Source of the DNA: Candidatus Cloacimonadota bacterium
GTDB lineage: Bacteria > Cloacimonadota > Cloacimonadia > Cloacimonadales > TCS61
Direction of reading: 5' to 3'
NCBI GenBank assembly: GCA_003647825.1
Contig: QMNP01000089.1
Coordinates: 1 to 6,744 of the forward strand
DNA length: 6,744 nucleotides
Made by a program: the position numbers and the translations under genes
In this document: positions 1-5,444 of the stretch, in pieces
How positions within the stretch are numbered: position 1 is the first letter of the stretch
Layout: each line of letters starts with the position of its first letter
The notes under the pieces: generated by a model
What the model saw: the letters and a program-made list of their open reading frames with translations, nothing else
Told to the model about the DNA's origin: nothing
The model's database searches: none

Positions 1-102
1 AAGCATAAACAACTTGACGCTATTTGAGATTAAAATAGTTTATTTTGCAGAATAAGGAAATAATGATAAAAAAATAAGAAAAAAATTCTTAAATATGACT
101 AT

Positions 103-128
103 CCCCGTGGCAGAGCCAAGGAGTATCT
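103..128 (+). repeat. Left-end palindromic repeat, copy 1 (CCCCG-core-GGAG)
   Basis: This short hairpin has arms 103-111 and 115-123 around an AGA loop (112-114). Most positions pair; 107/119 and 104/122 do not. The inner stem is TGGC/GCCA. It shares the outer CCCCG, the central GC-AGA-GC and the following GGAG/GAGG with a second copy at 163-192, but the inner stem pairs differ and remain complementary. It is unrelated in sequence to the T1/T2 repeats further right. Function unknown; it lies about 200 bases upstream of the ZIP transporter gene. Confidence 0.6.
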
Positions 129-138
129 CGCCATATTT

Positions 139-156
139 ATTTCAGCAAGCTGAAAT
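139..156. repeat. Perfect hairpin between the two left-end repeat copies
   Basis: An 18-base perfect inverted repeat: ATTTCAGC (139-146), an AA loop, then GCTGAAAT (149-156). It sits between the two CCCCG-type repeat copies, so 103-192 contains three hairpins in a row. No T-run follows it, so it does not look like an intrinsic terminator. Confidence 0.55.
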
Positions 157-162
157 TGGAAA

Positions 163-192
163 CCCCGATGCAGAGCATCGAGGAATTCTTAG
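163..192 (+). repeat. Left-end palindromic repeat, copy 2 (CCCCG-core-GAGG)
   Basis: The hairpin has arms 163-171 and 175-183 around the same AGA loop as copy 1, with a single mismatch at 165/181. The inner stem is ATGC/GCAT where copy 1 has TGGC/GCCA, so the pairing has been kept while the bases changed. It is followed by AATTCTTA (184-191), a motif also found just upstream of copy 1 at 84-91. Confidence 0.6.
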
Positions 193-261
193 ATTAAATC
201 CATAACAGCCAGTTATTAAGGATGCAGGAACTATAAACTGCATTTCATGAATATAACAAGT

Positions 262-298
262 TTATAAAATAATCCCATTGACACTATGGGGTTTATAA
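262..298 (+). promoter_or_regulatory. Imperfect dyad in the leader of the ZIP transporter gene
   Basis: Two nested inverted repeats lie 34-70 bases before the start codon: TTATAAA (262-268) with TTTATAA (292-298), and inside them CCCAT (274-278) with ATGGG (286-290) around a 7-base loop. The two dyads are offset by about two bases, so the whole is a bulged stem rather than a clean operator. It could be an RNA hairpin in the 5' leader or the site of a metal-responsive repressor. Neither is shown by the sequence, and no known metal box is recognised. Confidence 0.25.
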
Positions 299-331
299 GA
301 GAAGGTCTGTTTTTGAAGAACGTGAGGTTTT

Positions 332-1111
332 ATGAATATAGAATTATTTAAGCTGATCGCATTTTTTGCTATCTTCATCGCAGGCATGACCGGTGGATTA
401 GTTTCCAAATGGCTATCTTCATCTTCTAAGAGTAAAACGATCTTCTCGTTAGGCAATGTATTTGCGGGGGGTGTATTTCTGGGAGCAGGCTTCATTCATA
501 TGCTGCCGGATGCACAGAGTGGCTTTGCTGCAATTACTAAAGGAGCAGATTATCCTTGGTTCGCACTGGTTTGTTGTGCAGGATTTCTCTTTATCCTGAT
601 GCTGGAGCGTGTACTTCTTCCTCATCAACATGAAGCAGCTCCGAAAGCAACATCAGAAAAAAAGATTTTGTATCCACTGATCCTGATGTTCATTCTTTCG
701 ATCCACTCTATAATTGCTGGTATTGCGCTGGGTATTGAAGAACGTATCACGCAGGCTATTGTAATTCTGTTTGCTGTGTTGGCTCATAAAGGTACTGCTG
801 CTTTTGCTCTGGGAATTTCAATGCTGCGCAGCAAAATGGAACGCAGGAAATTCTTCACTTTTATTGCCTTCTTCTCCTTTATGACGCCTTTGGGATTATT
901 CCTGGGTTATCTGTTTTCTATCTGGTTATCGGGAAGCGCTGAACAGATATTTGAAGCAGTTTTTGATGCTCTGGCAGCTGGTACGTTTATCTATATCGCC
1001 ATTTTTGATATTTTAAATGAAGAATTTACTTCCAAAAGAAAAAACTTGCTTAAATTTGCTCTTGTTTTAGCTGGACTGGGAATAATGGCATTAGTTGCTG
1101 TCTGGACATGA
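332..1111 (+). CDS. ZIP family divalent metal transporter
   Basis: A 259-residue integral membrane protein of the ZIP (SLC39) family, which imports zinc, iron or related divalent cations. About eight hydrophobic segments are visible, near residues 5-25, 37-57, 76-96, 113-134, 143-164, 175-197, 203-225 and 238-257. The second carries GAGFIHMLPDA, close to the plant and animal ZIP signature. The fourth carries HSIIAGIALG (His125) and the fifth HKGTAAFALG (His152, Lys153), where the transport-site residues lie. A short loop with HQHE (98-101) after segment 3 matches the usual variable His-rich loop, though it is small. The fourth-segment motif has Ala129 where many ZIPs have Glu or Asp (HSxxEG), which may alter metal choice. 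The ATG is preceded by GTGAGG (322-327), a slightly close Shine-Dalgarno. The gene stands alone, with 216 bases before the next one. Family assignment is secure; the metal is not known. Confidence 0.93.
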   Translation: MNIELFKLIAFFAIFIAGMTGGLVSKWLSSSSKSKTIFSLGNVFAGGVFLGAGFIHMLPDAQSGFAAITKGADYPWFALVCCAGFLFILMLERVLLPHQHEAAPKATSEKKILYPLILMFILSIHSIIAGIALGIEERITQAIVILFAVLAHKGTAAFALGISMLRSKMERRKFFTFIAFFSFMTPLGLFLGYLFSIWLSGSAEQIFEAVFDALAAGTFIYIAIFDILNEEFTSKRKNLLKFALVLAGLGIMALVAVWT

Positions 1112-1327
1112 TCTGATAATAATTTCAGGTTCTGTTTTTTTAGAATTCTTAATTTTGCCAGCAGTATAAGCTGATCAATAAAAACAGAATGTAATTTTGG
1201 ATTAAAATTTTAGTTGCCAAAATTAAATCACTTAGTTTTTTTTCATTGTGTATAAAAGATGGTAAGAATCGAATATGAGTTTCGTAAAATTGAACATTAT
1301 TAAATTTAGAATTTATAGGGAAGAATT
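1112..1327. other. AT-rich gap between the ZIP gene and the SPOR/SH3 gene
   Basis: No gene is visible. The stretch holds loose AT-rich inverted repeats: TTCTGTTTTT (1130-1139) with AAAAACAGAA (1180-1189), and TTAATTTTG (1149-1157) with CAAAATTAA (1218-1226). The loops are long and neither makes a convincing intrinsic terminator. A TATAAA at 1251-1256 could be a -10 element for the downstream gene, but no matching -35 is seen at the right distance. No T1/T2 repeat occurs here. Confidence 0.4.
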
Positions 1328-2722
1328 ATGAGAAACTTTCCGGCACTTGTTGTAATAATTATTTTGATCGCTTCATTAATAATCGTTGTAGGATTTATTA
1401 TTGCCAGCATCACACATAAATATTCAGCCGAAAAAGATTTACAAACAGAAATTGCTGCTCCAGGTGATGAGCTATTAGAGCTTGATCAAAAGATCTTTGC
1501 TTTACAGCTTTTCTCTTCTGACAAGTTATCCAAAACAGAACATCAAAAGCAGAAACTGGAAAATGCCGGTTTTAAAACTAAGATAATGAAATCCCTGAAA
1601 GACGGAAATACAGAATATAACTTGCAGTTGGAAGGACTCTATGGCGAGAAGGAAGCAACGACTCTTGGTGAAGAGATCAAACGTAAAGTTCCTTCAATAC
1701 AAACTTATTGGCTGGATCAAATTAGCGGAGATGCAGGAACAGAACCAGTAACTGAACAGGATAAAAGCAACCGTATACAACAATTCTTAAAGCAGCCTGA
1801 GAAAACAACTGAACTCACTGAAAATGGAACCAGCATTGATGATTTGAGATATGAAATTCAGATTATGGCTAGTGGAAATTATGCCAGGATTGAAGAAGTT
1901 AAAGAAACGTTGGCCAGTCTGGGTTATAAAACCAAGATTCTCACCTTAAATCAATCAAATCAAATTGTTTATAGATTAAGATTGAAAGGCTCCTATACAG
2001 AGAAAGAAGCTATTCAAATGGGAGAAAAGCTGGTAAAGGAATCTCCACTGGTTTCTAATTATTGGCTGGATGAGATCGTAGAAGATAAAACTATTCCGCG
2101 TAAAACGCAGGTCACCCAAATACAGCAACGAAAAACTCTTGTTGATACAGGCAATAAAGATTATGAAATCCAGATCTTAGCTAATACTGATCTGGCAAAA
2201 GTACGAGAGTATAAAAGAATATTGGATCGCAACGGATATCCAGCTAAGATAACCACCGCTGTAGTGAAGGGTACCACTTATTACAGATTAAGGTTAGAAA
2301 AATCTTACAGCAAAACAGGTGCTGCAGATGTAGGTAAGAATCTTGTAAAAAAGATCAATTTTGTAAAGGATTACTGGGTCGTAAAAAAGACACCAGGTGA
2401 AAAACGGGTAACCGATAACCAGCATTCTACACAGAATAAACAAGTTGTTCCTAAAACTGAAACAAGAGAAGAACCTGATAGATCACAGAACCCGGAATAT
2501 AAGAACACAACGGTGGATTACTCGGCAACCTGCAATCGCAACAGCATCAATATACGCACAGGTCCTGGAACTCACTATACAATTGATCCAATCGGTAAAC
2601 TTATGCGCGGCATTACCATTTTTGTAGTTGAAGAAAAAGATGGTTGGGCACGTTTCACAATAACGCCCAACGATGAATCATGGTCGGGCTGGGTAAAACT
2701 GGAATACATTGATAAGAATTAA
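1328..2722 (+). CDS. Membrane-anchored protein with three SPOR-like repeats and a C-terminal SH3b domain
   Basis: A 464-residue protein with a short cytoplasmic N-terminus, one strongly hydrophobic segment (about residues 7-29) with no clear cleavage site, and a large presumably periplasmic part. Three homologous repeats lie at about 55-130, 174-250 and 278-352. Each opens with a (Y)EIQI-like strand, then a helix, G(F/Y)xxKI, a Y(R/N)L(R/Q)L strand, a second helix starting at a Tyr-Ser/Thr/Gly turn, and YW(L/V). This is the SPOR-like pattern of about 75 residues, a fold known to bind denuded septal peptidoglycan. Lys- and Glu-rich linkers join them. Residues about 397-462 form a bacterial SH3 domain, with SINIRTGPGTHY, GWARF and WSGWVKLEYI. 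AGGG at 1317-1320 is the ribosome binding site. The likely role is cell-envelope or peptidoglycan binding, perhaps in division; that is inferred from domains only. No enzyme domain is present. Confidence 0.8.
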   Translation: MRNFPALVVIIILIASLIIVVGFIIASITHKYSAEKDLQTEIAAPGDELLELDQKIFALQLFSSDKLSKTEHQKQKLENAGFKTKIMKSLKDGNTEYNLQLEGLYGEKEATTLGEEIKRKVPSIQTYWLDQISGDAGTEPVTEQDKSNRIQQFLKQPEKTTELTENGTSIDDLRYEIQIMASGNYARIEEVKETLASLGYKTKILTLNQSNQIVYRLRLKGSYTEKEAIQMGEKLVKESPLVSNYWLDEIVEDKTIPRKTQVTQIQQRKTLVDTGNKDYEIQILANTDLAKVREYKRILDRNGYPAKITTAVVKGTTYYRLRLEKSYSKTGAADVGKNLVKKINFVKDYWVVKKTPGEKRVTDNQHSTQNKQVVPKTETREEPDRSQNPEYKNTTVDYSATCNRNSINIRTGPGTHYTIDPIGKLMRGITIFVVEEKDGWARFTITPNDESWSGWVKLEYIDKN

Positions 2723-2742
2723 ATAGTATCTTACAAAAATCA

Positions 2743-2774
2743 ATTAAGGGGTGATTCGCGAATCACCCCTTAAT
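2743..2774. terminator. Perfect 32-bp palindrome between convergent genes, bidirectional terminator
   Basis: A perfect inverted repeat, arms 2743-2758 and 2759-2774, centred on TTCGCGAA with a GGGGTGA/TCACCCC stem. It lies 20 bases after the SPOR/SH3 gene and 21 bases past the stop codon of the malic enzyme gene arriving from the other side. Read on the minus strand, the stem is followed closely by TGATTTTTG, a good U-run, so it is best supported as the malic enzyme terminator. On the plus strand the tail is AT-rich with only short T runs. Confidence 0.85.
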
Positions 2775-2795
2775 AATTTAATCTAAATTTATTTC

Positions 2796-4250
2796 TTATT
2801 TTACCTGATCAACTGCCCACTGGATAGCATTCTGCAGCATATCGTCCGGTGGAGAATCGATAAAACCGTTATCCATCACACATTTAGTCATCCCGCGGGA
2901 ATAGTCAATATCGGCTTTAGCTTTCTGGAAAGCTTCATCCCAGGTCATTTCAATACGGGCTACTCCATCTTTGATAGCCTGCATTGCCACATCGGCAGCT
3001 TCTACTGCAAATACACCTGATTCATCCATAGTCGGTACAATATTTTCCGGATCTATACCACGTTTTTCAGCATAGTTAGCTAGTGAGTAAGCGGCTGCAA
3101 TAGCCATGTTATCGGTAACTTTTTTGGCACGAACCAGCAAAGCACCTTTCAAAATTCCCGGGAATCCCAGAGAATTATTAACTTGATTCGGGAAATCCCC
3201 ACGACCTGTTGCAGCAATAAAAGCACCGGCTTCTTTGGCTGCATAAGGGTAGATCTCCGGTACTGGATTGGCACATGTGAATACAATTGATTTTTCTGCC
3301 ATTGAAGTTATCCATTCCGGCTTCACAGTGTCTGGTCCTGGTTTGGAAAGTGCTATCATTACATCTGCACCTTTGCACGCTTCAGCAAAAGTATCGATCT
3401 TTTCGGGATTCGTGCTTTCGCAGAGTTCCCATTTTCTATAAAAGCGTTCGTCAGCTTTGATGTCTTCTCTACCCATATGCAAACCGCCTTTGGAATCAAA
3501 CAGATACATTTTCTTAGGATCGCCACCAGCTGTAACGATCAATCTGGCGATAGTTGTGTTGGAAGCTCCTGCACCCAGCATTACTATTTTCACATCACCA
3601 ATTTTCTTCTCAGCTAATTTCAAAGCATTGATCAATCCTGCCAGTGTAACACAAGCAGTTCCCTGTGCATCATCATGCCACACCGGAATATCGCATTCTT
3701 CACGTAGTGTATCTAAAACCTTGTAGCAGTTTGGCTGGGAAATATCTTCCAAGTTGATAGCACCAAAACTGTGCTGGCACATTTTTACAAAATCGATGAT
3801 CTTCTGCGGATCGTTCTTGCCGTCTTCATTTTTACTGTCCACACAAAGAGCAATACCATCTACTCCACCCAGATATTTCATCAAGAAAGCTTTTCCTTCC
3901 ATCACACCCAATCCGCCTGGGGGAGTGCAGTCACCATCACCGAGAACACGTGTAGAATCACTGACTACTGCCACAAAATTTCCTCTGTTGGAAAGATCGA
4001 AACTAGTGTTGTTATCATCCCTGATAGTGGTGGAAATTTTGGAAACACCTGGTGTGTACCAGACGTTGAACCAGTTGAAACCAAATACACCCGCTTTAGG
4101 AACGGTCTGGATTTTGCCACCATAAAAATGATGAGCATCTTCTGCCATTTTTTTCAGGAACAATGTCTTGCCTTTGGCGATCTGTTCCTGCGAGAAATCT
4201 TCAGGGAAAACCTCGTTCAAGTTTGTGAGATCAATTTTTAATTTTTTCAT
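2796..4250 (-). CDS. Malic enzyme (malate dehydrogenase, oxaloacetate-decarboxylating)
   Basis: A 484-residue cytosolic enzyme that oxidatively decarboxylates L-malate to pyruvate and CO2 with reduction of NAD(P)+, or runs the reverse fixation. Visible motifs: YTPGVSKI with the catalytic Tyr65; VVSDSTRVLGDGD; MEGKA with the catalytic Lys120; NLEDI (Glu168, Asp169) and HDD (192-194) supplying metal ligands; a Rossmann GAGAS loop at 226-230 followed by LFDSKG; and ANPVPEIYP with ATGRGDFPNQVNN and LGFPGILKGAL. It is somewhat longer than the common short bacterial malic enzymes and diverges from them: DGDCTPPGG replaces the usual LGDIGP, and HDDAQGTAC replaces HDDQHGTA. It therefore looks like a separate subfamily with catalytic residues intact. 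Cofactor choice cannot be settled by eye. The start is supported by AGGAG (plus positions 4257-4261) six bases upstream. It lies downstream of the fumarase genes on the same strand but is separated by repeats and the GIY-YIG gene, so it probably has its own promoter. Confidence 0.93.
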   Translation of the reverse strand: MKKLKIDLTNLNEVFPEDFSQEQIAKGKTLFLKKMAEDAHHFYGGKIQTVPKAGVFGFNWFNVWYTPGVSKISTTIRDDNNTSFDLSNRGNFVAVVSDSTRVLGDGDCTPPGGLGVMEGKAFLMKYLGGVDGIALCVDSKNEDGKNDPQKIIDFVKMCQHSFGAINLEDISQPNCYKVLDTLREECDIPVWHDDAQGTACVTLAGLINALKLAEKKIGDVKIVMLGAGASNTTIARLIVTAGGDPKKMYLFDSKGGLHMGREDIKADERFYRKWELCESTNPEKIDTFAEACKGADVMIALSKPGPDTVKPEWITSMAEKSIVFTCANPVPEIYPYAAKEAGAFIAATGRGDFPNQVNNSLGFPGILKGALLVRAKKVTDNMAIAAAYSLANYAEKRGIDPENIVPTMDESGVFAVEAADVAMQAIKDGVARIEMTWDEAFQKAKADIDYSRGMTKCVMDNGFIDSPPDDMLQNAIQWAVDQVK

Positions 4251-4289
4251 TGAATTCTCCTTTATTTTTTAAATTTATTTATTCTAATT

Positions 4290-4327
4290 ATCCTTCGATA
4301 AAATGCTTCGCATCACTCAGGATGACA
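4290..4327 (-). repeat. T1 repeat unit upstream of the malic enzyme gene
   Basis: Read on the minus strand this is TGTCATCCTGAGT, a core with ATGC-GAA-GCAT, then ATCGAAGGAT. Ends and flanks match the T1 copies at 4706, 4835 and 6370, while the core palindrome differs. It ends about 40 bases before the malic enzyme start codon, so it lies in or next to that gene's leader or promoter. The T2 copy at 4355-4394 follows after 27 bases in the opposite orientation. Confidence 0.75.
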
Positions 4328-4354
4328 TTAATTATTTTCTTTCACACTCTCTAC

Positions 4355-4394
4355 TGTCACACTGAGTAGGAGCTTGCTACATATCGAAGTGTCA
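4355..4394 (+). repeat. T2 repeat unit, downstream flank of the GIY-YIG gene
   Basis: A 40-base unit that starts TGTCACACTGAGTAGGAG and ends TATCGAAGTGTCA. The ends are inverted (TGTCACACT with AGTGTCA, one base bulged) and the core GTAGGAGCTTGCTAC can fold (GTAG/CTAC). It is near-identical to the units at 4773-4812 and 6441-6480, differing at a few core bases and the last base. It ends 8 bases beyond the stop codon of the GIY-YIG gene and could help end that transcript. Confidence 0.8.
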
Positions 4395-4402
4395 AGTACT
4401 CT

Positions 4403-4699
4403 TCATGTTTTCTTCCATTTCTTCTTAGCCAGTATCTTCAATAATTCAAAATCACCATTGATCAATACTTCTTTCTTTGCTATAGTCCAACCTTTAATTT
4501 GACGTTCAGCCGATATTGCATCATATACTTCTTCAAAACAATCTGAAAAGACTAACTTAACAGGTCGTCTTTTATGAGTGTATCCTGGAATTGCACCTTG
4601 TTGATGTTTTGAAAGTCTTTTCTCAAGATTGGAAGTCGAACCTGTATAATAGCTTCCATCAATACACTTCAAAATATACACCCAATAAGTTTTACCCAT
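4403..4699 (-). CDS. Small GIY-YIG domain nuclease (UPF0213/YhbQ-like)
   Basis: A 98-residue protein that is essentially one GIY-YIG domain, the nuclease fold of UvrC, homing endonucleases and the YhbQ/UPF0213 family. Seen in order: WVYIL at 6-10 (the GIY strand), YYTGSTSNLEKRLSKH at 17-32 (the YIG strand with catalytic Arg28 and His32), RRPVKLVFSDCF at 44-55, and AERQIKGW at 64-71 with the metal-binding Glu65. A Lys-rich tail (91-98) could contact DNA. Length is normal for stand-alone members, and all key residues are present, so it should be active. It is tightly framed by palindromic repeats: a T2 unit ends 8 bases past the stop, and a T1 unit begins 6 bases before the ATG and supplies its Shine-Dalgarno. 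Family members of this size have no agreed cellular role. A link to the repeats (cutting them, or being carried by them) is inference. Confidence 0.88.
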   Translation of the reverse strand: MGKTYWVYILKCIDGSYYTGSTSNLEKRLSKHQQGAIPGYTHKRRPVKLVFSDCFEEVYDAISAERQIKGWTIAKKEVLINGDFELLKILAKKKWKKT

Positions 4700-4705
4700 T
4701 TTTTT

Positions 4706-4740
4706 ATCCTTCGATACTTGGCTGAAGCCAAACTCAGGAT
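4706..4740 (-). repeat. T1 repeat unit, upstream flank of the GIY-YIG gene
   Basis: On the minus strand: ATCCTGAGTT, core TTGGCT-TC-AGCCAA (a perfect 6-bp stem), then GTATCGAAGGAT. The outer TGTC seen in the other T1 copies is lost: the sequence beyond GGAT on the plus strand reads AATATT instead of GACA. It lies just upstream of the GIY-YIG start codon. T2 at 4773 follows after 32 bases. Confidence 0.75.
4707..4712 (-). promoter_or_regulatory. Ribosome binding site of the GIY-YIG gene, contained in a T1 repeat
   Basis: On the minus strand the T1 edge GAAGGA lies seven bases before the ATG at 4697-4699, at good Shine-Dalgarno spacing, with an A-rich spacer between. No other purine-rich site is available there. 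This supports the chosen start and shows that the gene's translation signal is part of the repeat. Confidence 0.65.
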
Positions 4741-4772
4741 AATATTTTCAACTTTTCTATCAACAAACTATC

Positions 4773-4812
4773 TGTCACACTGAGTAGGAGTTTGCGACGT
4801 ATCGAAGTGTCA
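4773..4812 (+). repeat. T2 repeat unit, left arm of an empty T2-T1 pair
   Basis: A 40-base unit differing from the copy at 4355-4394 at three core positions (GTAGGAGTTTGCGACG). Both ends, TGTCACACTGAGT and ATCGAAGTGTCA, are identical to it. Together with the T1 at 4835-4877 it forms a convergent inverted pair of 105 bases. Confidence 0.8.
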
Positions 4813-4834
4813 GACCTACATTAACATTTTCATT

Positions 4835-4877
4835 ATCCTTCGAAACTCCTGATGTTCATCGGTAACTCAGGATGACA
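4835..4877 (-). repeat. T1 repeat unit just downstream of the fumarase operon
   Basis: On the minus strand: TGTCATCCTGAGT, a core containing CGATG-AA-CATCAGG, then TCGAAGGAT. It begins 7 bases past the stop codon of the fumarase beta gene, so it will be transcribed as a hairpin at the end of that message and may protect or end it. The usual TAT before CGAAG is reduced in this copy. Confidence 0.75.
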
Positions 4878-4884
4878 ATAATCA

Positions 4885-5433
4885 CTATTTCTGATATTTC
4901 TTCACACCAGCTTTATAAATATCATTCCCATTTACATCATTGGCAACAACACAAGGAAAATTCTCTACTTTCATTTCACGAATTGCTTCCGGTCCCAAAT
5001 CCTCATAGGCGATCACTTTAGATTCTTTAATAGATTTGGCAACGACCACTGCTGCTCCGCCAACTGCAGCCAGATAAACTGCTTTATTTTTTATCATCGA
5101 ATCTATAACTGGTTGGCTTCTGGGTCCTTTACCGATCATGGCTTTCATACCAGCATCCATAAGAGCTGGTGCATAAGGATCCATCCTATAGCTCGTAGTA
5201 GGTCCGGCAGATCCAATCGGTTTTCCGGGAGGAGCCGGAGCTGGTCCTACATAATATATAATTTGTCCTTCTGCATCAAAAGGTAATTTTTCACCTCTCT
5301 CCAGAAGTTCCACAAGCCTTTTATGAGCTGCATCTCTGCCTGTGTAAACAGTTCCTGTGATATAAACCTGATCACCTATCTTTAATTTCTCCAAATCTTC
5401 AGTTTTAAGTGGTGTAGTTAAATGTATTTCCAT
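4885..5433 (-). CDS. Class I fumarate hydratase, beta (C-terminal) subunit
   Basis: A 182-residue partner of the alpha subunit encoded just upstream; together they form the oxygen-sensitive iron-sulfur hydratase that interconverts fumarate and L-malate. It matches the C-terminal domain of single-chain class I fumarases. Visible features are TGRDAAHKR at 31-39, GPAPAPPGKPIGSAGPTTSYRMD at 63-85 (the Thr-Thr and Arg-Met-Asp substrate-binding and catalytic segment), GKG at 101-103, GGAAVV at 125-130, and ENFPCVVANDVNGND near the end, corresponding to the family's EDFPAFIVVDDKGND. The start is fixed by AGGAG (plus 5440-5444) six bases upstream, which abuts the alpha stop codon; the 11-base gap means translation is probably coupled. 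The closest paralogous family is L-tartrate dehydratase beta (TtdB). Fumarase is preferred because of the nearby malic enzyme and absence of tartrate genes. Confidence 0.9.
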   Translation of the reverse strand: MEIHLTTPLKTEDLEKLKIGDQVYITGTVYTGRDAAHKRLVELLERGEKLPFDAEGQIIYYVGPAPAPPGKPIGSAGPTTSYRMDPYAPALMDAGMKAMIGKGPRSQPVIDSMIKNKAVYLAAVGGAAVVVAKSIKESKVIAYEDLGPEAIREMKVENFPCVVANDVNGNDIYKAGVKKYQK

Positions 5434-5444
5434 AATAGTCTCCT

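Larger units (their letters stand above)
4291..4877. mobile_element. Candidate GIY-YIG / palindromic repeat element (T1-T2-gene-T1-T2-T1)
   Basis: Five copies of one repeat family alternate in orientation here: T1 (4290-4327), T2 (4355-4394), the GIY-YIG gene, T1 (4706-4740), T2 (4773-4812) and T1 (4835-4877). The gene lies between a T2 and a T1, which face each other as inverted repeats. The same convergent pair without a gene is seen at 4773-4877 and at 6441-6552. The pattern resembles an autonomous element (gene between inverted repeats) beside gene-less derivatives, as in REP/REPIN-RAYT systems. No target-site duplication could be identified by eye, and movement is inference. The alternative is an ordinary housekeeping-like GIY-YIG gene that happened to sit among repeats. 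Confidence 0.35.

Noticed and set aside
278..299. TTGACA at 278-283 with TATAAG at 294-299 as a promoter for the ZIP gene
   Set aside because: The spacing is only about 10 bases, far short of the usual 16-18, and the TTGACA lies in the loop of the CCCAT/ATGGG dyad.
1130..1189. Intrinsic terminator after the ZIP gene
   Set aside because: The arms TTCTGTTTTT and AAAAACAGAA are AT-rich and separated by 40 bases, with no compact GC stem and no U-run placed after the stem.
3754..4241. Plus-strand open frames opposite the malic enzyme gene
   Set aside because: They are antisense shadows of a well-conserved enzyme gene and show no domain or ribosome binding site.
4290..4877. CRISPR array (37-43 base repeats with 22-32 base gaps)
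   Set aside because: Units alternate in orientation, cores vary between copies, gaps vary in length and the series is interrupted by a gene. No cas gene is present.
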